64,000 nucleotides of DNA from Aquicoccus porphyridii. Its GTDB lineage: Bacteria > Pseudomonadota > Alphaproteobacteria > Rhodobacterales > Rhodobacteraceae. How positions within the stretch are numbered: the first letter of the stretch is position 1; every line of letters starts with the position of its first letter. The notes under the pieces are model-generated. The model worked only from the letters and a program-made list of their open reading frames with translations, was not told the origin of the DNA and made no database searches. Below, one piece after another: positions 33,798 to 42,200 of this stretch. The DNA lies in assembly GCF_008369105.1 (NCBI RefSeq), contig NZ_VINQ01000018.1, positions 21,845-85,844 on the forward strand, in the 5' to 3' direction. The translations under genes were made by a program, and so were the position numbers.

Positions 33798-34555
33798 TGG
33801 GCCACCGCAGGTTCGGCGGCTTCGCGACCAGCACCCTGATCGCAGGCGCAATCCTCTGGTCCTTCGCCACGACCGATGTCGAGTTGTCGCGTCTCGTTTC
33901 GGCCGGTCCGCGGATCGCTGACTTTCTCGGGCGGATGTTCCCGCCCGATCCGACAGTGATGGCCGAGATCAGGAAGGGCAGCGCGGAAACGCTGAGAATA
34001 GCGATCCTCGGTTCCCTCGGCGCTGTGATCCTGTCGATCCCTCTGGCCATCCTCGCCTCCGAGACCATGGTCTCGCGCATGGTGTTCGGCCCTGTGCGCG
34101 CGCTGCTGGCCTTTATCCGGGCCGTGCCGCTGATCCTCGTGGCCATGCTTATGGTGGGCGCTGTCGGGCTCGGGCCGCTGCCCGGCATCATCGCGGTCGC
34201 CTTTCATGCAACGGGGATGCTCGCCAAGTTCTATGCCGAGGCGATCGACGGCGTGTCCCGCGCGCCGATCGCAGCACTGGAAAGCGCCGGCGCCGGACCG
34301 CTCGTGCGGCTCAGGCATGCGATCTGGCCGCAGATGGCCCCAGTCATTGCCCGCGACACGATTTTCCGGTTCGAACTGAACCTGCGCGAGTCGCTGATCC
34401 TCGGCATCGTCGGCGCGGGTGGGATCGGCTTCTACATCCAGACCTACGTGAGATCCTTCCAGTATGATAAGGCCGCCAGCGTCACGATTGCGGTCGTCGT
34501 CATGGTCATGGCCATTGAGGCGATCAACGTCGCACTGCGGCGCCGCTTCACCTGA
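33797..34555 (+). CDS. PhnE-like ABC transporter permease
   Basis: 252 residues from ATG 33797 (TGATG overlap with the ATPase gene). Six hydrophobic segments and the coupling-helix region EAIDGVSRAPIAALESAGAG typical of phosphonate-type permeases, with GTPase-like ends LILGIVGAGGIGFYIQTYVR. It completes a three-part importer. The operon ends here, four bases before the convergent stop of the L,D-transpeptidase gene. Confidence 0.9.
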   Translation: MGHRRFGGFATSTLIAGAILWSFATTDVELSRLVSAGPRIADFLGRMFPPDPTVMAEIRKGSAETLRIAILGSLGAVILSIPLAILASETMVSRMVFGPVRALLAFIRAVPLILVAMLMVGAVGLGPLPGIIAVAFHATGMLAKFYAEAIDGVSRAPIAALESAGAGPLVRLRHAIWPQMAPVIARDTIFRFELNLRESLILGIVGAGGIGFYIQTYVRSFQYDKAASVTIAVVVMVMAIEAINVALRRRFT

Positions 34556-34558
34556 TCC

Positions 34559-35071
34559 TTAGGCGTAAATGTCGATCGGTGTCCCGTCCCTGACCATGGC
34601 ATAGATTTCCTCGATCTGGCGGTCAGTGACGGCGATGCAGCCTGCCGTCCAGTCGCGGACATTCATTGGGTCGATCCCCTTGCGCGGTCCTCCGTGGATG
34701 AAAATGTCGCCACCGGGCGACTTTCCTTGAGCCTGCGCAAAAGCGATGTCTGCCGCGTTGGGATATGAGATGCCAATCGACAGGTGAAAGAGGCTCTCCG
34801 GGTTGCGCCGATCAATCACGTAGGAGCCCTCCGGCGTACGGCCGTCCCCCTCGAACTGCTTGTGACCTTCGGGCGCGAAGCCTAATCCGATGGGATAGGT
34901 CCGCAAGACGTCATCCACCCCGTCCAGAACCAGAAACCGCTGTGCCTTATACATGCGTAGCCGGGTCACTTCGGGTCCGTTGTAAGACCGGAACTTGCTG
35001 GCACAACCTGACAGGAAGGAGGCCAATCCGCCCATCAAAAAGGCGCGCCGTGGAAATCTGGTGTTTGTCAC
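34559..35071 (-). CDS. L,D-transpeptidase (YkuD domain), lipoprotein-like signal
   Basis: 170 residues. Tat/lipoprotein-like start (RRAFLMGGLASFLSGCAS), then a YkuD catalytic domain with IFIHGGPRKG (His) and DWTAGCIAVTD (catalytic Cys). Such enzymes form 3-3 peptidoglycan cross-links or attach lipoproteins to the wall. It lies 63 bases downstream of the P-type ATPase on the same strand and is likely cotranscribed from the 37565-37595 MerR-type promoter, linking metal efflux to wall strengthening. Confidence 0.9.
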   Translation of the reverse strand: MTNTRFPRRAFLMGGLASFLSGCASKFRSYNGPEVTRLRMYKAQRFLVLDGVDDVLRTYPIGLGFAPEGHKQFEGDGRTPEGSYVIDRRNPESLFHLSIGISYPNAADIAFAQAQGKSPGGDIFIHGGPRKGIDPMNVRDWTAGCIAVTDRQIEEIYAMVRDGTPIDIYA

Positions 35072-35134
35072 TGCTCGACGCCCCTTTTTGCGAGGTCTGT
35101 TGGTGCCAGAGGTTACTCTACCGAAGACGTCGGA

Positions 35135-37531
35135 TCAATGACCGTGCGCCAGTGCTCCCTTCGCCATCTGCTCGCCCACCGGTTCACCGCCCGAAGGCCC
35201 GTCCTTGATCCGATGGCCGTTCAAAAGCCGCAGCGCATTGGCGACCACCAACAGGGAAACGCCTACATCCGCAGCGATGGCGCCCCACATCGAGGCCATC
35301 CCGAACGCGGTCAGCCCGACGAACAGCGCCTTTGTTGCCAGCGATATACCGATATTCTGGTGGATAATCGTCATTGTCCGCCGAGAGTGAGTAATCAGCC
35401 ACGGCACTCGAGCCAGATCGTCGGTCATCAGTGCAATATCTGCCGTTTCGATCGCCGCATCCGATCCGACAGCCCCCATGGCAATGGCATAATGCGCGCG
35501 CGCCATTGCGGGCGCGTCGTTCACGCCGTCGCCGATCATCGCCACCATATCGTGGCATTCCACCAGTTCCTCGATGGCCTTCACCTTGTCTTCTGGCAAG
35601 AGTTCGGCGCGCACCTCGTCAATGCCGACCTCGGCCGCCACCGCACGTGCGGTGCGTTCGTTGTCGCCCGTCAACATCACGATTGTCTTCACACCCTGCG
35701 CGTGCAGACGCGCAACGATACCCTTTGCATCGGGGCGAATGCGGTCACGAAGCTCCAGCACGCCGGTCACGCCGGTCTCGTCACCCACGGCAACCAGGGT
35801 GCTGCCTGCCCCTTCGATCCGGTCCCGAAGATCCGCCGGAATGGCATTGCTGAAACCTTTCTCTTGGGCAAACCGATCTGATCCGAGCCAGATCGCGCGC
35901 CGGTCGGCGCGTCCTTCGAGCCCGCGCCCAGGCACGGTCCGCGTGTCCTCTGCGGCAGACACGGAAACACCATCGCTTTCTGCGCGCGCGAGGATGGCGC
36001 GTGCCAGCGGGTGCGAGGACCGCGCCTCCAGACTGGCTGCCAGCGTGATGATTTCGCGAGCGGAGGCTTCACCCAGCGGGTGAACCGCCGCCACCTCAGG
36101 CTCGCCCATGGTGATCGTTCCCGTCTTGTCCATCGCCAGCGCTGTGGTGCGCCCTGGCGCTTCGACATAAGCGCCGCCCTTGATGAGCACCCCTGCTCGC
36201 GCCGAAGCGGCCAGCGCTGCTACAATGGACACCGGCGTAGAAATGACCAGTGCGCAAGGACATGCGATGACAAGAAGGACCAGCGCATTGTAGAACCAAT
36301 AGTCCCAGGCGCCGCCGAGCAAGAGTGGCGGCACCACCGCGATGGTGATCGCCACCGCCATCACGATGGGTGTATAAATGCGCGCGAATTTCGCCACCCA
36401 TTGCTCGACCGGCGCGCGGCGGGCATGGGCATCACCGACCAGACGGATGATCTTGGCCAACACTGTGTCGGAAGCTGCCTTGGTCGCTCGTACCGTCAGT
36501 GTGCCTTCGCCGTTGATCGTGCCGGCATAGACCTCATCGCCCGGCTCCTTTGGCACGAGCGCGCTTTCTCCGGTAATGGGAGCCTGATCGACGGCTCCCG
36601 CCCCCTCCACCACTTCACCGTCGAGGGGGATGCGGTCGCCGCCGCGCACAATGAAGCGATCGTTCACGGCGACCTCTGCCGCAGGCACATCGGTTTCGCT
36701 GCCATCTGATCGGATCACCCGAGCTGTCGGCGGCGCCAGATCCAGCAAGGCCGATACCGCGTTGCGGGCCCGCCCCACACTCCAGCTCTCAAGGTAAAGC
36801 GAAAGTGAGAAGAAAAACGCAACCGTCGCGGCCTCGAAGAATTCGCCCAGCCCGATGGCACCCGCCACTGCGACCACCATCAACAAGTTCATGTCAGGGG
36901 AAAACCGTCGCGCGGAAGACCAAGCCTTGGGCGCGACCAGCCAGACCCCGAAGAGAATTGCCACCGCGAATAACCCTGCTTCCGCGAGTGGCATCGGCAT
37001 TTCTCCGTGCCCTGCGAATAGCCCGAGCGCACCACCCATGCCGGTTTCGACGATGTGGTAGAGAAAACCTGCCACCCAGAAGCCGCCGCTGAGCGCGGTA
37101 AACCGCTTTTGACGTGCCAGATGCGCGGCCTGATTCTCTGCTGCGTTGTCGGCGTCCCACGGTTTTGCGCTCATGCCGGTACTCGCGACCAGTTGCGAAA
37201 TCTCGTTGTCCGAAATCCCGACTGCGGTATCCAGAATTGTCATCCGCCCATTGATGACATCGAACGCCAGATGCTCAGTCCCGCCGACTTTTGGACCGAC
37301 CACCCTATTCAGGATTGCCACCTCTTCGGCACAATCCAGACCGGAAACTTGAAAACTTCGCCCATTCGACGGGATGGATTCTGCCGGTCCCGTGTTGGCT
37401 CCAGCACCGCAGCACGCAGCACCATCTCCATGAGAGTAGCGAGCTACGCTCGCATGTTTGTGATCATCAACATGATCGTGACTGCAGTCAGAGCTGTGCT
37501 TGTGGTCGTGGCGGTGGCCATTGGAAGACAT
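35135..37531 (-). CDS. zntA: P1B-type Zn/Cd/Pb-exporting ATPase
   Basis: 798 residues. A His/Cys-rich N-terminus (GHRHDHKHSSDCSHDHVDDH, then ACCG) precedes an HMA-like domain with SGLDCAEE (Cys67) and eight membrane helices. Also present: the CPC metal site (424-426, VIACPCALV), phosphorylation site DKTGT (Asp468), actuator TGES, and the HP motif in ARSSHPLARAI. The DCAEE form and CPC place it with ZntA/CadA (P1B-2) rather than copper pumps. It exports Zn2+, Cd2+ or Pb2+ to the periplasm. Controlled by the best MerR-type promoter in the window, with GAGG before the ATG. Confidence 0.95.
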   Translation of the reverse strand: MSSNGHRHDHKHSSDCSHDHVDDHKHASVARYSHGDGAACCGAGANTGPAESIPSNGRSFQVSGLDCAEEVAILNRVVGPKVGGTEHLAFDVINGRMTILDTAVGISDNEISQLVASTGMSAKPWDADNAAENQAAHLARQKRFTALSGGFWVAGFLYHIVETGMGGALGLFAGHGEMPMPLAEAGLFAVAILFGVWLVAPKAWSSARRFSPDMNLLMVVAVAGAIGLGEFFEAATVAFFFSLSLYLESWSVGRARNAVSALLDLAPPTARVIRSDGSETDVPAAEVAVNDRFIVRGGDRIPLDGEVVEGAGAVDQAPITGESALVPKEPGDEVYAGTINGEGTLTVRATKAASDTVLAKIIRLVGDAHARRAPVEQWVAKFARIYTPIVMAVAITIAVVPPLLLGGAWDYWFYNALVLLVIACPCALVISTPVSIVAALAASARAGVLIKGGAYVEAPGRTTALAMDKTGTITMGEPEVAAVHPLGEASAREIITLAASLEARSSHPLARAILARAESDGVSVSAAEDTRTVPGRGLEGRADRRAIWLGSDRFAQEKGFSNAIPADLRDRIEGAGSTLVAVGDETGVTGVLELRDRIRPDAKGIVARLHAQGVKTIVMLTGDNERTARAVAAEVGIDEVRAELLPEDKVKAIEELVECHDMVAMIGDGVNDAPAMARAHYAIAMGAVGSDAAIETADIALMTDDLARVPWLITHSRRTMTIIHQNIGISLATKALFVGLTAFGMASMWGAIAADVGVSLLVVANALRLLNGHRIKDGPSGGEPVGEQMAKGALAHGH

Positions 37532-37564
37532 GGGATTGACCTCGGGATTCGTTCATTCCACATT

Positions 37565-37595
37565 GAGATAGCCCCTACAGTAACTAGAGCTTCAA
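37565..37595 (-). promoter_or_regulatory. MerR-type promoter for zntA-ldt
   Basis: Minus strand: -35 TTGAAG (37595-37590), 19-bp spacer CTCTAG-TTA-CTGTAG plus GGGC, -10 TATCTC (37570-37565). This is very close to known ZntR/CadR/PbrR promoters of zntA/cadA/pbrA genes and so anchors the interpretation of the related boxes. Confidence 0.85.
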
Positions 37596-37700
37596 GAGCT
37601 AAAACAGAAACTTGGTCAAGTAAGGACACCGATCTGCGGAACCTTGAAACGCGTTGCCAAGTCTGTGGACGCGGCTGACCTGCCAAAAAGTGAGATAGAT

Positions 37701-37970
37701 ATGCTTCAAAAATATGCGGTGATCATGGTTGCAACATTGGCCCTGGCTGGCTGTGCGGTACCTCCGAAGGAAGACAACGATCCATTCAGGGTCGGGAATA
37801 TTCCAGAATCTGTCGCAGCCCTCGCTGCACCCGACCAGGATCTCAACACGGCACGGCTACGTCCCGAAGATAATTGCTATTGGTATGCGCATAGTGGGCC
37901 TGTGGAAACGACCTTGGTCCCGTTGCGATCGGCAGGCGGCAATCCCATCTGCGTCGCGCGCCAATCCTGA
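37701..37970 (+). CDS. Small lipoprotein of unknown function
   Basis: 89 residues from ATG 37701: lipoprotein signal (YAVIMVATLALAGC, Cys18 acceptor) then a short mature part with DNCYWYAHSGPVETTLVPLR and a second Cys near the end. The two mature Cys may form a disulfide. No domain recognised. It is divergent from zntA and convergent with the second L,D-transpeptidase. As a lipoprotein it is a possible client of the LspA/Lnt pair. Confidence 0.65.
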   Translation: MLQKYAVIMVATLALAGCAVPPKEDNDPFRVGNIPESVAALAAPDQDLNTARLRPEDNCYWYAHSGPVETTLVPLRSAGGNPICVARQS

Positions 37971-38009
37971 TTGACGCGTCCAAGCGTCGGATTGACGGCG
38001 CGGCTTGGG

Positions 38010-38675
38010 TCAACTCTGCGGAGTCACGCTGTCCTCGGCCGAATATAGGAACGCCATCGAGCCAATCTCCACATTCGGATACAGATCGTTTATGTGCGCC
38101 ATGACCATCCGGACGCAACCGGAACTTGCTCGGCCGCCGATGCTTCGCGGCTGTGGTGTACCATGGATGCGCAGATAGGTGTCTCGGTCCCCGACAAAGA
38201 GATAAAGCGCCCGTGACCCGAGCGCGTTCTCAGGTCCGGGTTCCATACCGTCAGCGATATCGGCGTAGAGCTCCGGGTCGCGGTCAATCATGTTCTGTGT
38301 TGGCTGCCAATGCGGCCACCTGACCTTGCGCTTGATCGTGTAGACACCCGGCTCATAAAGTTTGCCACGAGCAATCGCTACGCCATAGCGCATCGCCGTT
38401 CCGCCTTCCTCGATATGGTAAAGATAGCGCGCAACAGCATCGACATGGATGTCACCGGCCACAAGACCATCTTTAGCTACAACCCGCTGCGGCAGAAAGC
38501 GCGGATGCAGGCCCCACGGGTTTGATGTGGCTGGATTATAGCCCGGCGGTGTAACCTGTGCATCCCAAGCAGCCTTTTCCGCTTCAGTGGGCCAGGTGTC
38601 AGCGAGGAGCGGACTCGAGATAGACGCCGAGAACAATGCGGTAGTCGTCTGGATGAAGTGTCGTCTTGTCAGCAT
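38010..38675 (-). CDS. L,D-transpeptidase (YkuD/ErfK domain), Tat-exported
   Basis: 221 residues. Twin-arginine-like signal (RRHFIQTTTALFSASISSPL), a YkuD domain with YLRIHGTPQPRSIGG (His) and ASSGCVRMVMAHI (catalytic Cys in SSGCVRM). It is the classical ErfK/YbiS-type catalytic motif, better conserved than in the enzyme at 34559. It should make 3-3 cross-links or anchor lipoproteins. It has its own MerR-type promoter at 38734-38764. Confidence 0.92.
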   Translation of the reverse strand: MLTRRHFIQTTTALFSASISSPLLADTWPTEAEKAAWDAQVTPPGYNPATSNPWGLHPRFLPQRVVAKDGLVAGDIHVDAVARYLYHIEEGGTAMRYGVAIARGKLYEPGVYTIKRKVRWPHWQPTQNMIDRDPELYADIADGMEPGPENALGSRALYLFVGDRDTYLRIHGTPQPRSIGGRASSGCVRMVMAHINDLYPNVEIGSMAFLYSAEDSVTPQS

Positions 38676-38733
38676 GTATCGTGCTCCGCGCAGTTTCTAT
38701 TTCGGTGTCGGATCTGTCAGATCGATTTGCTCC

Positions 38734-38764
38734 ACGCTAAAACGTCTAGCAACTAGAGGTTCAA
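38734..38764 (-). promoter_or_regulatory. MerR-type promoter for the second L,D-transpeptidase
   Basis: Minus strand: -35 TTGAAC (38764-38759), 19-bp spacer with CTCTAG-TTG-CTAGAC, -10 TAGCGT (38739-38734). It is the outermost site of the set on the right; the next gene rightward belongs to plasmid accessory functions. Confidence 0.72.
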
Positions 38765-38877
38765 GGGTTAAATTTTCACTTAACCGCGAGAAGCAGAGGG
38801 TTGAATAGCGATTTCAATGCTAGACGTTCACGCGCCAACTGGGTCAGCAAAGGGCTAAATCCAAAAAGGCTTCTCTA

Positions 38878-39945
38878 CTATATCGTTGCACGCCACATCC
38901 GATAGCGCCCCTGCCCGGTCACCTCACGGATCAGACCCCGCGCTTCCAACCAGCCAAGGTTGCGCTGGACGGCGGCGCGGCTGGCGCCAGTCAAGATTTC
39001 GGTCATCGGTGCAGAGACGAGTGGCCACTCGGTCAGTAAGGCGCGGAGAGCAGGTGGCGTCTTGCCCGAGAGCGGTGCCATTTCGGCGTCTGCGCGCATA
39101 GCCCATGCCTCTATGTCGTCTAGGTGCCGCATCGCGCTCAAGGATGCTGTCATCATCCCATCGAGCCAACGCGCCAGACGGTCAGCGGGTGGGCCGCCAG
39201 CGCGCAGCCCCCCTGATCCGCCCATGGCCAGAGGTGCAAAGACTGCCCCCCTTCCCTCACCGGCCGCAATCCTTGCGGCTGTGACTGCCGCCTCCATCCC
39301 GTCTCCGTGCTGTCCAAGACCAGCGAGGTTCCAGAGGTGGAAACCCATGCAGGCGCGGCTGATCGGATGCAGATCGACAGCTCGCGCCATCAGATCCAGC
39401 CAGCCGCTCGCACGATTCATGAAAGGTTCGGCATCATCACCAAGGTTCTCGGGGTCGCGGCGGTCGAGAAAGGCGGAAAGGTCCACCTCGGGCCCCGGCC
39501 CGCCGCTCAAACGGCGAACTGCCCATCCGACACGCGCGAGTGCTGCGGTGTCCTCCTGAACGCCTGACAGGCGCATGGATATCCAAAGAGCAAGGCGATC
39601 CGGGACGATACGATCACCCACAAACCAGCTGAGGTCAGCTGCCTCGATCAGGGCAAGCCTGTGTCGCCATCCTTCGGGGCCGCGCTTCAGGCGGTCGTCC
39701 AGCGCGCCGACGCGACCAGCTACACTGGCAAGACGCGCGGCGAGACCCGCCTCTGCTTTCCGCCATTCATCAAGGACTTCGGTTTCGCGCGGTTCGGCCC
39801 GTGGTCCGGGCGGCAGATAATCCGGCTCCTCTTCCATGGGACCGGGCAAGAACCAAAGATCGTCCTCGGACGACTGTTCCACCCCCTCAGCATCGAGAAA
39901 GAGAGCGTCCGATTCATCATGAAAGGCAGGCGCTTGAGGCTTCAT
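38878..39945 (-). CDS. DUF1612 / RHE_PE00001-like protein with C-terminal winged helix
   Basis: 355 residues. Central segment GPEGWRHRLALIEAADLSWF ... ALWISMRLSGVQEDTAALAR resembles the DUF1612 (RHE_PE00001) family common on rhizobial and roseobacter plasmids. The C-terminal 50 residues (MTEILTGASRAAVQRNLGWL, RGLIREVTGQGRYRMW) look like a winged-helix DNA-binding domain. Function unknown; probably a regulator of plasmid or mobile genes. An inverted repeat begins four bases upstream of its start and may be its operator. Confidence 0.7.
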   Translation of the reverse strand: MKPQAPAFHDESDALFLDAEGVEQSSEDDLWFLPGPMEEEPDYLPPGPRAEPRETEVLDEWRKAEAGLAARLASVAGRVGALDDRLKRGPEGWRHRLALIEAADLSWFVGDRIVPDRLALWISMRLSGVQEDTAALARVGWAVRRLSGGPGPEVDLSAFLDRRDPENLGDDAEPFMNRASGWLDLMARAVDLHPISRACMGFHLWNLAGLGQHGDGMEAAVTAARIAAGEGRGAVFAPLAMGGSGGLRAGGPPADRLARWLDGMMTASLSAMRHLDDIEAWAMRADAEMAPLSGKTPPALRALLTEWPLVSAPMTEILTGASRAAVQRNLGWLEARGLIREVTGQGRYRMWRATI

Positions 39946-39948
39946 ATG

Positions 39949-39970
39949 TGCAAAATACTGGATTTTTGCA
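39949..39970. promoter_or_regulatory. Inverted repeat upstream of the DUF1612 gene
   Basis: TGCAAAA-N8-TTTTGCA, a perfect 7-bp inverted repeat four bases before the ATG at 39945. Candidate operator for the adjacent winged-helix protein, or part of the recombination region of the divergent serine recombinase. Confidence 0.4.
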
Positions 39971-40118
39971 TTTTACCCAAGGGTTTTGTCAGAGTGGACC
40001 CACGCTTCTTAGATAGCACGCGCGGGCGATGGTCGGCGAGGGCTCTCTGATCGCGCTCAGCGCAAGGAAACCAAGGGTTTTTGGACGAGCACGACGAGCG
40101 AGCACTTACTTGCTTTCG

Positions 40119-40140
40119 TTTACAAACGGTCGTTTAGTAA
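40119..40140. other. Imperfect inverted repeat, possible recombinase site
   Basis: TTTACAAACG-GT-CGTTTAGTAA: ten-base arms matching at seven positions around a central GT, 33 bases before the serine recombinase gene. Serine resolvase crossover sites have this form (inverted arms, two-base core) and often lie just upstream of the gene. By eye only. Confidence 0.3.
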
Positions 40141-40172
40141 CGGCATATGAAATTGCAATCGGCCCCGTTTTC

Positions 40173-41057
40173 ATGCCCCTGATAGGCTATGCCCGCGTTT
40201 CCACGGAGGATCAGACCCCCCTGCCCCAGTCTGAGGCGTTGCAATCTGCGGGCTGTGCCGAGATCTTTGAAGAGCACGCCTCAGGCGGCAATCGCGCGCG
40301 TCCTGTACTCGCGCGTTTGCTCGAACGCGTCCAGAGCGGCGATACGCTGGTCGTTGTGCGGATCGACCGGCTTGCGCGGTCTCTGTCGCACTTGTTGGAG
40401 GTGATCGAACGGCTGGAGGCCAAGGGGGCTTTCTTCCGCTCGCTCCAAGACCCGATCGACACATCCTCACCACAGGGCAAGTTCACGCTGCAGGTTCTGG
40501 GCGCCGCGGCCGAGTTCGAACGCGCTCTGATCCGCGAGCGCACAAAGGCCGGGCTTGCCTCTGCGCGCGCCAAAGGGCGCGTTGGTGGCAATCCTGGGCT
40601 TCGCACCAAAGACCCCGCCGCGCTGCGCAAGGTGCGGCTGGCACGACAGGACGGCTACATGGAGCGCCTCAACGAAACCGCGCAGGATTGGGTGCCGCAT
40701 GTCCGCCGCCTGCGGCCAGATATGGCCTGGGAAGACGTGCTGCGGATTATCAATGGCCCCCTGCCCCACGACCGGCACTGGACCCAAAGCCGCCTACTCC
40801 GTGCTGTGAAAGCCTATGTCCGCGACGGGTTCCTGCCCGCTGAAGTGCTGGCCCGCGCCAGACGCCGGGATACTGACGACCGCGTGCCGGCGATTATAGC
40901 TGCGATCAAGGGTGCCGATCCTGACATAACGCTGCAGGCGATCTGCGAGCGGCTGGAATCCATGCGTGAGCGCACGCCTCGTGGACGGACCAGCTGGCAG
41001 CCTTCTTCCGTGAGGATGCTGCTGGAACGTGCGGAAAAGCTAGGATTGTTGGAGTAG
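40173..41057 (+). CDS. Serine site-specific recombinase (resolvase family)
   Basis: 294 residues from ATG 40173. Resolvase catalytic domain about 1-140: MPLIGYARVSTEDQT (catalytic Ser10), GNRARPVLARLLERVQSGDT, VVRIDRLARSLSHLLEVIE and GAAAEFERALIRERTKAGLA. This is followed by an extended C-terminal region of about 150 residues rather than the simple HTH of Tn3 resolvases. Such plasmid recombinases resolve multimers or move small elements. The frame upstream of 40173 is open but not convincing. Confidence 0.92.
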   Translation: MPLIGYARVSTEDQTPLPQSEALQSAGCAEIFEEHASGGNRARPVLARLLERVQSGDTLVVVRIDRLARSLSHLLEVIERLEAKGAFFRSLQDPIDTSSPQGKFTLQVLGAAAEFERALIRERTKAGLASARAKGRVGGNPGLRTKDPAALRKVRLARQDGYMERLNETAQDWVPHVRRLRPDMAWEDVLRIINGPLPHDRHWTQSRLLRAVKAYVRDGFLPAEVLARARRRDTDDRVPAIIAAIKGADPDITLQAICERLESMRERTPRGRTSWQPSSVRMLLERAEKLGLLE

Positions 41058-41186
41058 TTTAGAGAGCAACGTTATCCCATAGCCAATGAGATATCGCTCA
41101 CCCCGTTCGCGAGCTCAGCAATCTGCAGGCTTCATTGACCGTATCTTCGAAAGGAGCGTCAAAGGGATATCACCTTGCACCACAGA

Positions 41187-41480
41187 TCAAGCGCCTCGCA
41201 GCAGATCCTGCACGACCGAAGGCTTCTTTGCGATCAAGGCCAGCAGGACTTGAGCAGGGCCCGTCGGGTGTCGACGCCCATGTTCCCAGTTCAAGAGCGT
41301 GCCCTTTGCTACTCCTATGCTTCGGGCGAATTCAGCCTGTGAGAGACCAGTTTTTTGGCGAACTTCGGCCACATCGACATCGACAACGGGTACCTCATGG
41401 ACCTTGGCGGCCGTCATGTTTCCATCTGCGAATGCCAAGGCCTCTTCCAGGCCTTTCGACACCGATTCATATGCAGTCAT
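41187..41480 (-). CDS. higA: HigA-like HTH antitoxin
   Basis: 97 residues with an XRE HTH in the C-terminal half (VRQKTGLSQAEFARSIGVAK, GTLLNWEHGRRHPTGPAQVL). It follows the toxin gene and overlaps it by four bases, the reverse order typical of HigBA pairs. It should neutralise the toxin and repress the operon through the HTH. Confidence 0.9.
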   Translation of the reverse strand: MTAYESVSKGLEEALAFADGNMTAAKVHEVPVVDVDVAEVRQKTGLSQAEFARSIGVAKGTLLNWEHGRRHPTGPAQVLLALIAKKPSVVQDLLRGA

Positions 41481-41818
41481 GTTGCGTCTCCATACCTTGC
41501 GACAAGCGCTTTGCTCATTTCGACTGCCGCGGCTTGTTCAGCCTTGGACAGGTTGGCCTTTTCGTTCTTGGCAAAGACCGTGATCAAAAAGATCGGCATA
41601 TGGTTCCCGCCAAATACATACAACGTCCTGAAACCGCCGCTCTTGCCGCCCCCAACTCTTGGGATGCGAATCTTGCGAAGCCCACCGCCGAGAGAAACCC
41701 CATCATCAGGATTGCCGGCAATGTAGTTGATTGCAGCCTCGCGCTCTTGCTCCGACATGATTGCTTTGGCGCGCCTTTGGAATTCAGGCAGTTCCACCAC
41801 CGTCTGCAATCGTGTCAT
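41477..41818 (-). CDS. higB: HigB/RelE-family toxin
   Basis: 113 residues, basic. RelE-like fold: ELPEFQRRAKAIMSEQEREA, SLGGGLRKIRIPRVGGGKSG, FRTLYVFGGNHMPIFLITVF and AKNEKANLSKAEQAA. This is the HigB2/RelE group that cleaves mRNA on ribosomes. With the adjacent antitoxin it forms a likely plasmid-stabilising pair, placed among other addiction modules beside repABC. Confidence 0.9.
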   Translation of the reverse strand: MTRLQTVVELPEFQRRAKAIMSEQEREAAINYIAGNPDDGVSLGGGLRKIRIPRVGGGKSGGFRTLYVFGGNHMPIFLITVFAKNEKANLSKAEQAAAVEMSKALVARYGDAT

Positions 41819-41831
41819 TCTAAGTTACCAT

Positions 41832-42200
41832 TTATGCTTCGCTGACGTATAAGTCAATGGCACACGAACCGCGGTTAGCGCAACCCAATTTGTGCCACTC
41901 TTGGATATTGCCCAACTGACAGCGTTCCGACCAGATGCTTGAGGCAAGTGTAGATCGCAGCTCGAGAGCGTCGAGTGGCTTGGTCTTTCGGAAAATAGCC
42001 ATGTCATGACGTGCCAGAAGAAAGGATGCGGTGTCCTCCCGGCTGAACCCTGCACTCTTCCGACACTTAACTACCCCTGCGTTCAGCACCTGGACACTGG
42101 TCCGGGACCCCTACCCTTGTATCTTCTCGGCCCGATCCGCCTTTGGATCGTCTGCAATTAGGTAGAAAACGGCATTCGCATCTGCGAACTCAGCGTTCAT
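41832..42200 (-). pseudogene. Frameshifted PIN-domain (VapC-like) toxin
   Basis: From ATG 42200, coupled to the antitoxin stop, the frame gives NAEFADANAVFYLIADDPKA and ADRAEKIQG then a stop at 42111. This is the start of a PIN nuclease with its first Asp in FADAN. After a shift the coding continues as VQVLNAGVVKCRKSAGFSRE, matching the PIN middle (usually VQVLNEFVxVxRRKxG), and runs to 41832 with a degraded C-terminus. The toxin is therefore inactive unless the shift is a sequencing error. Confidence 0.7.
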
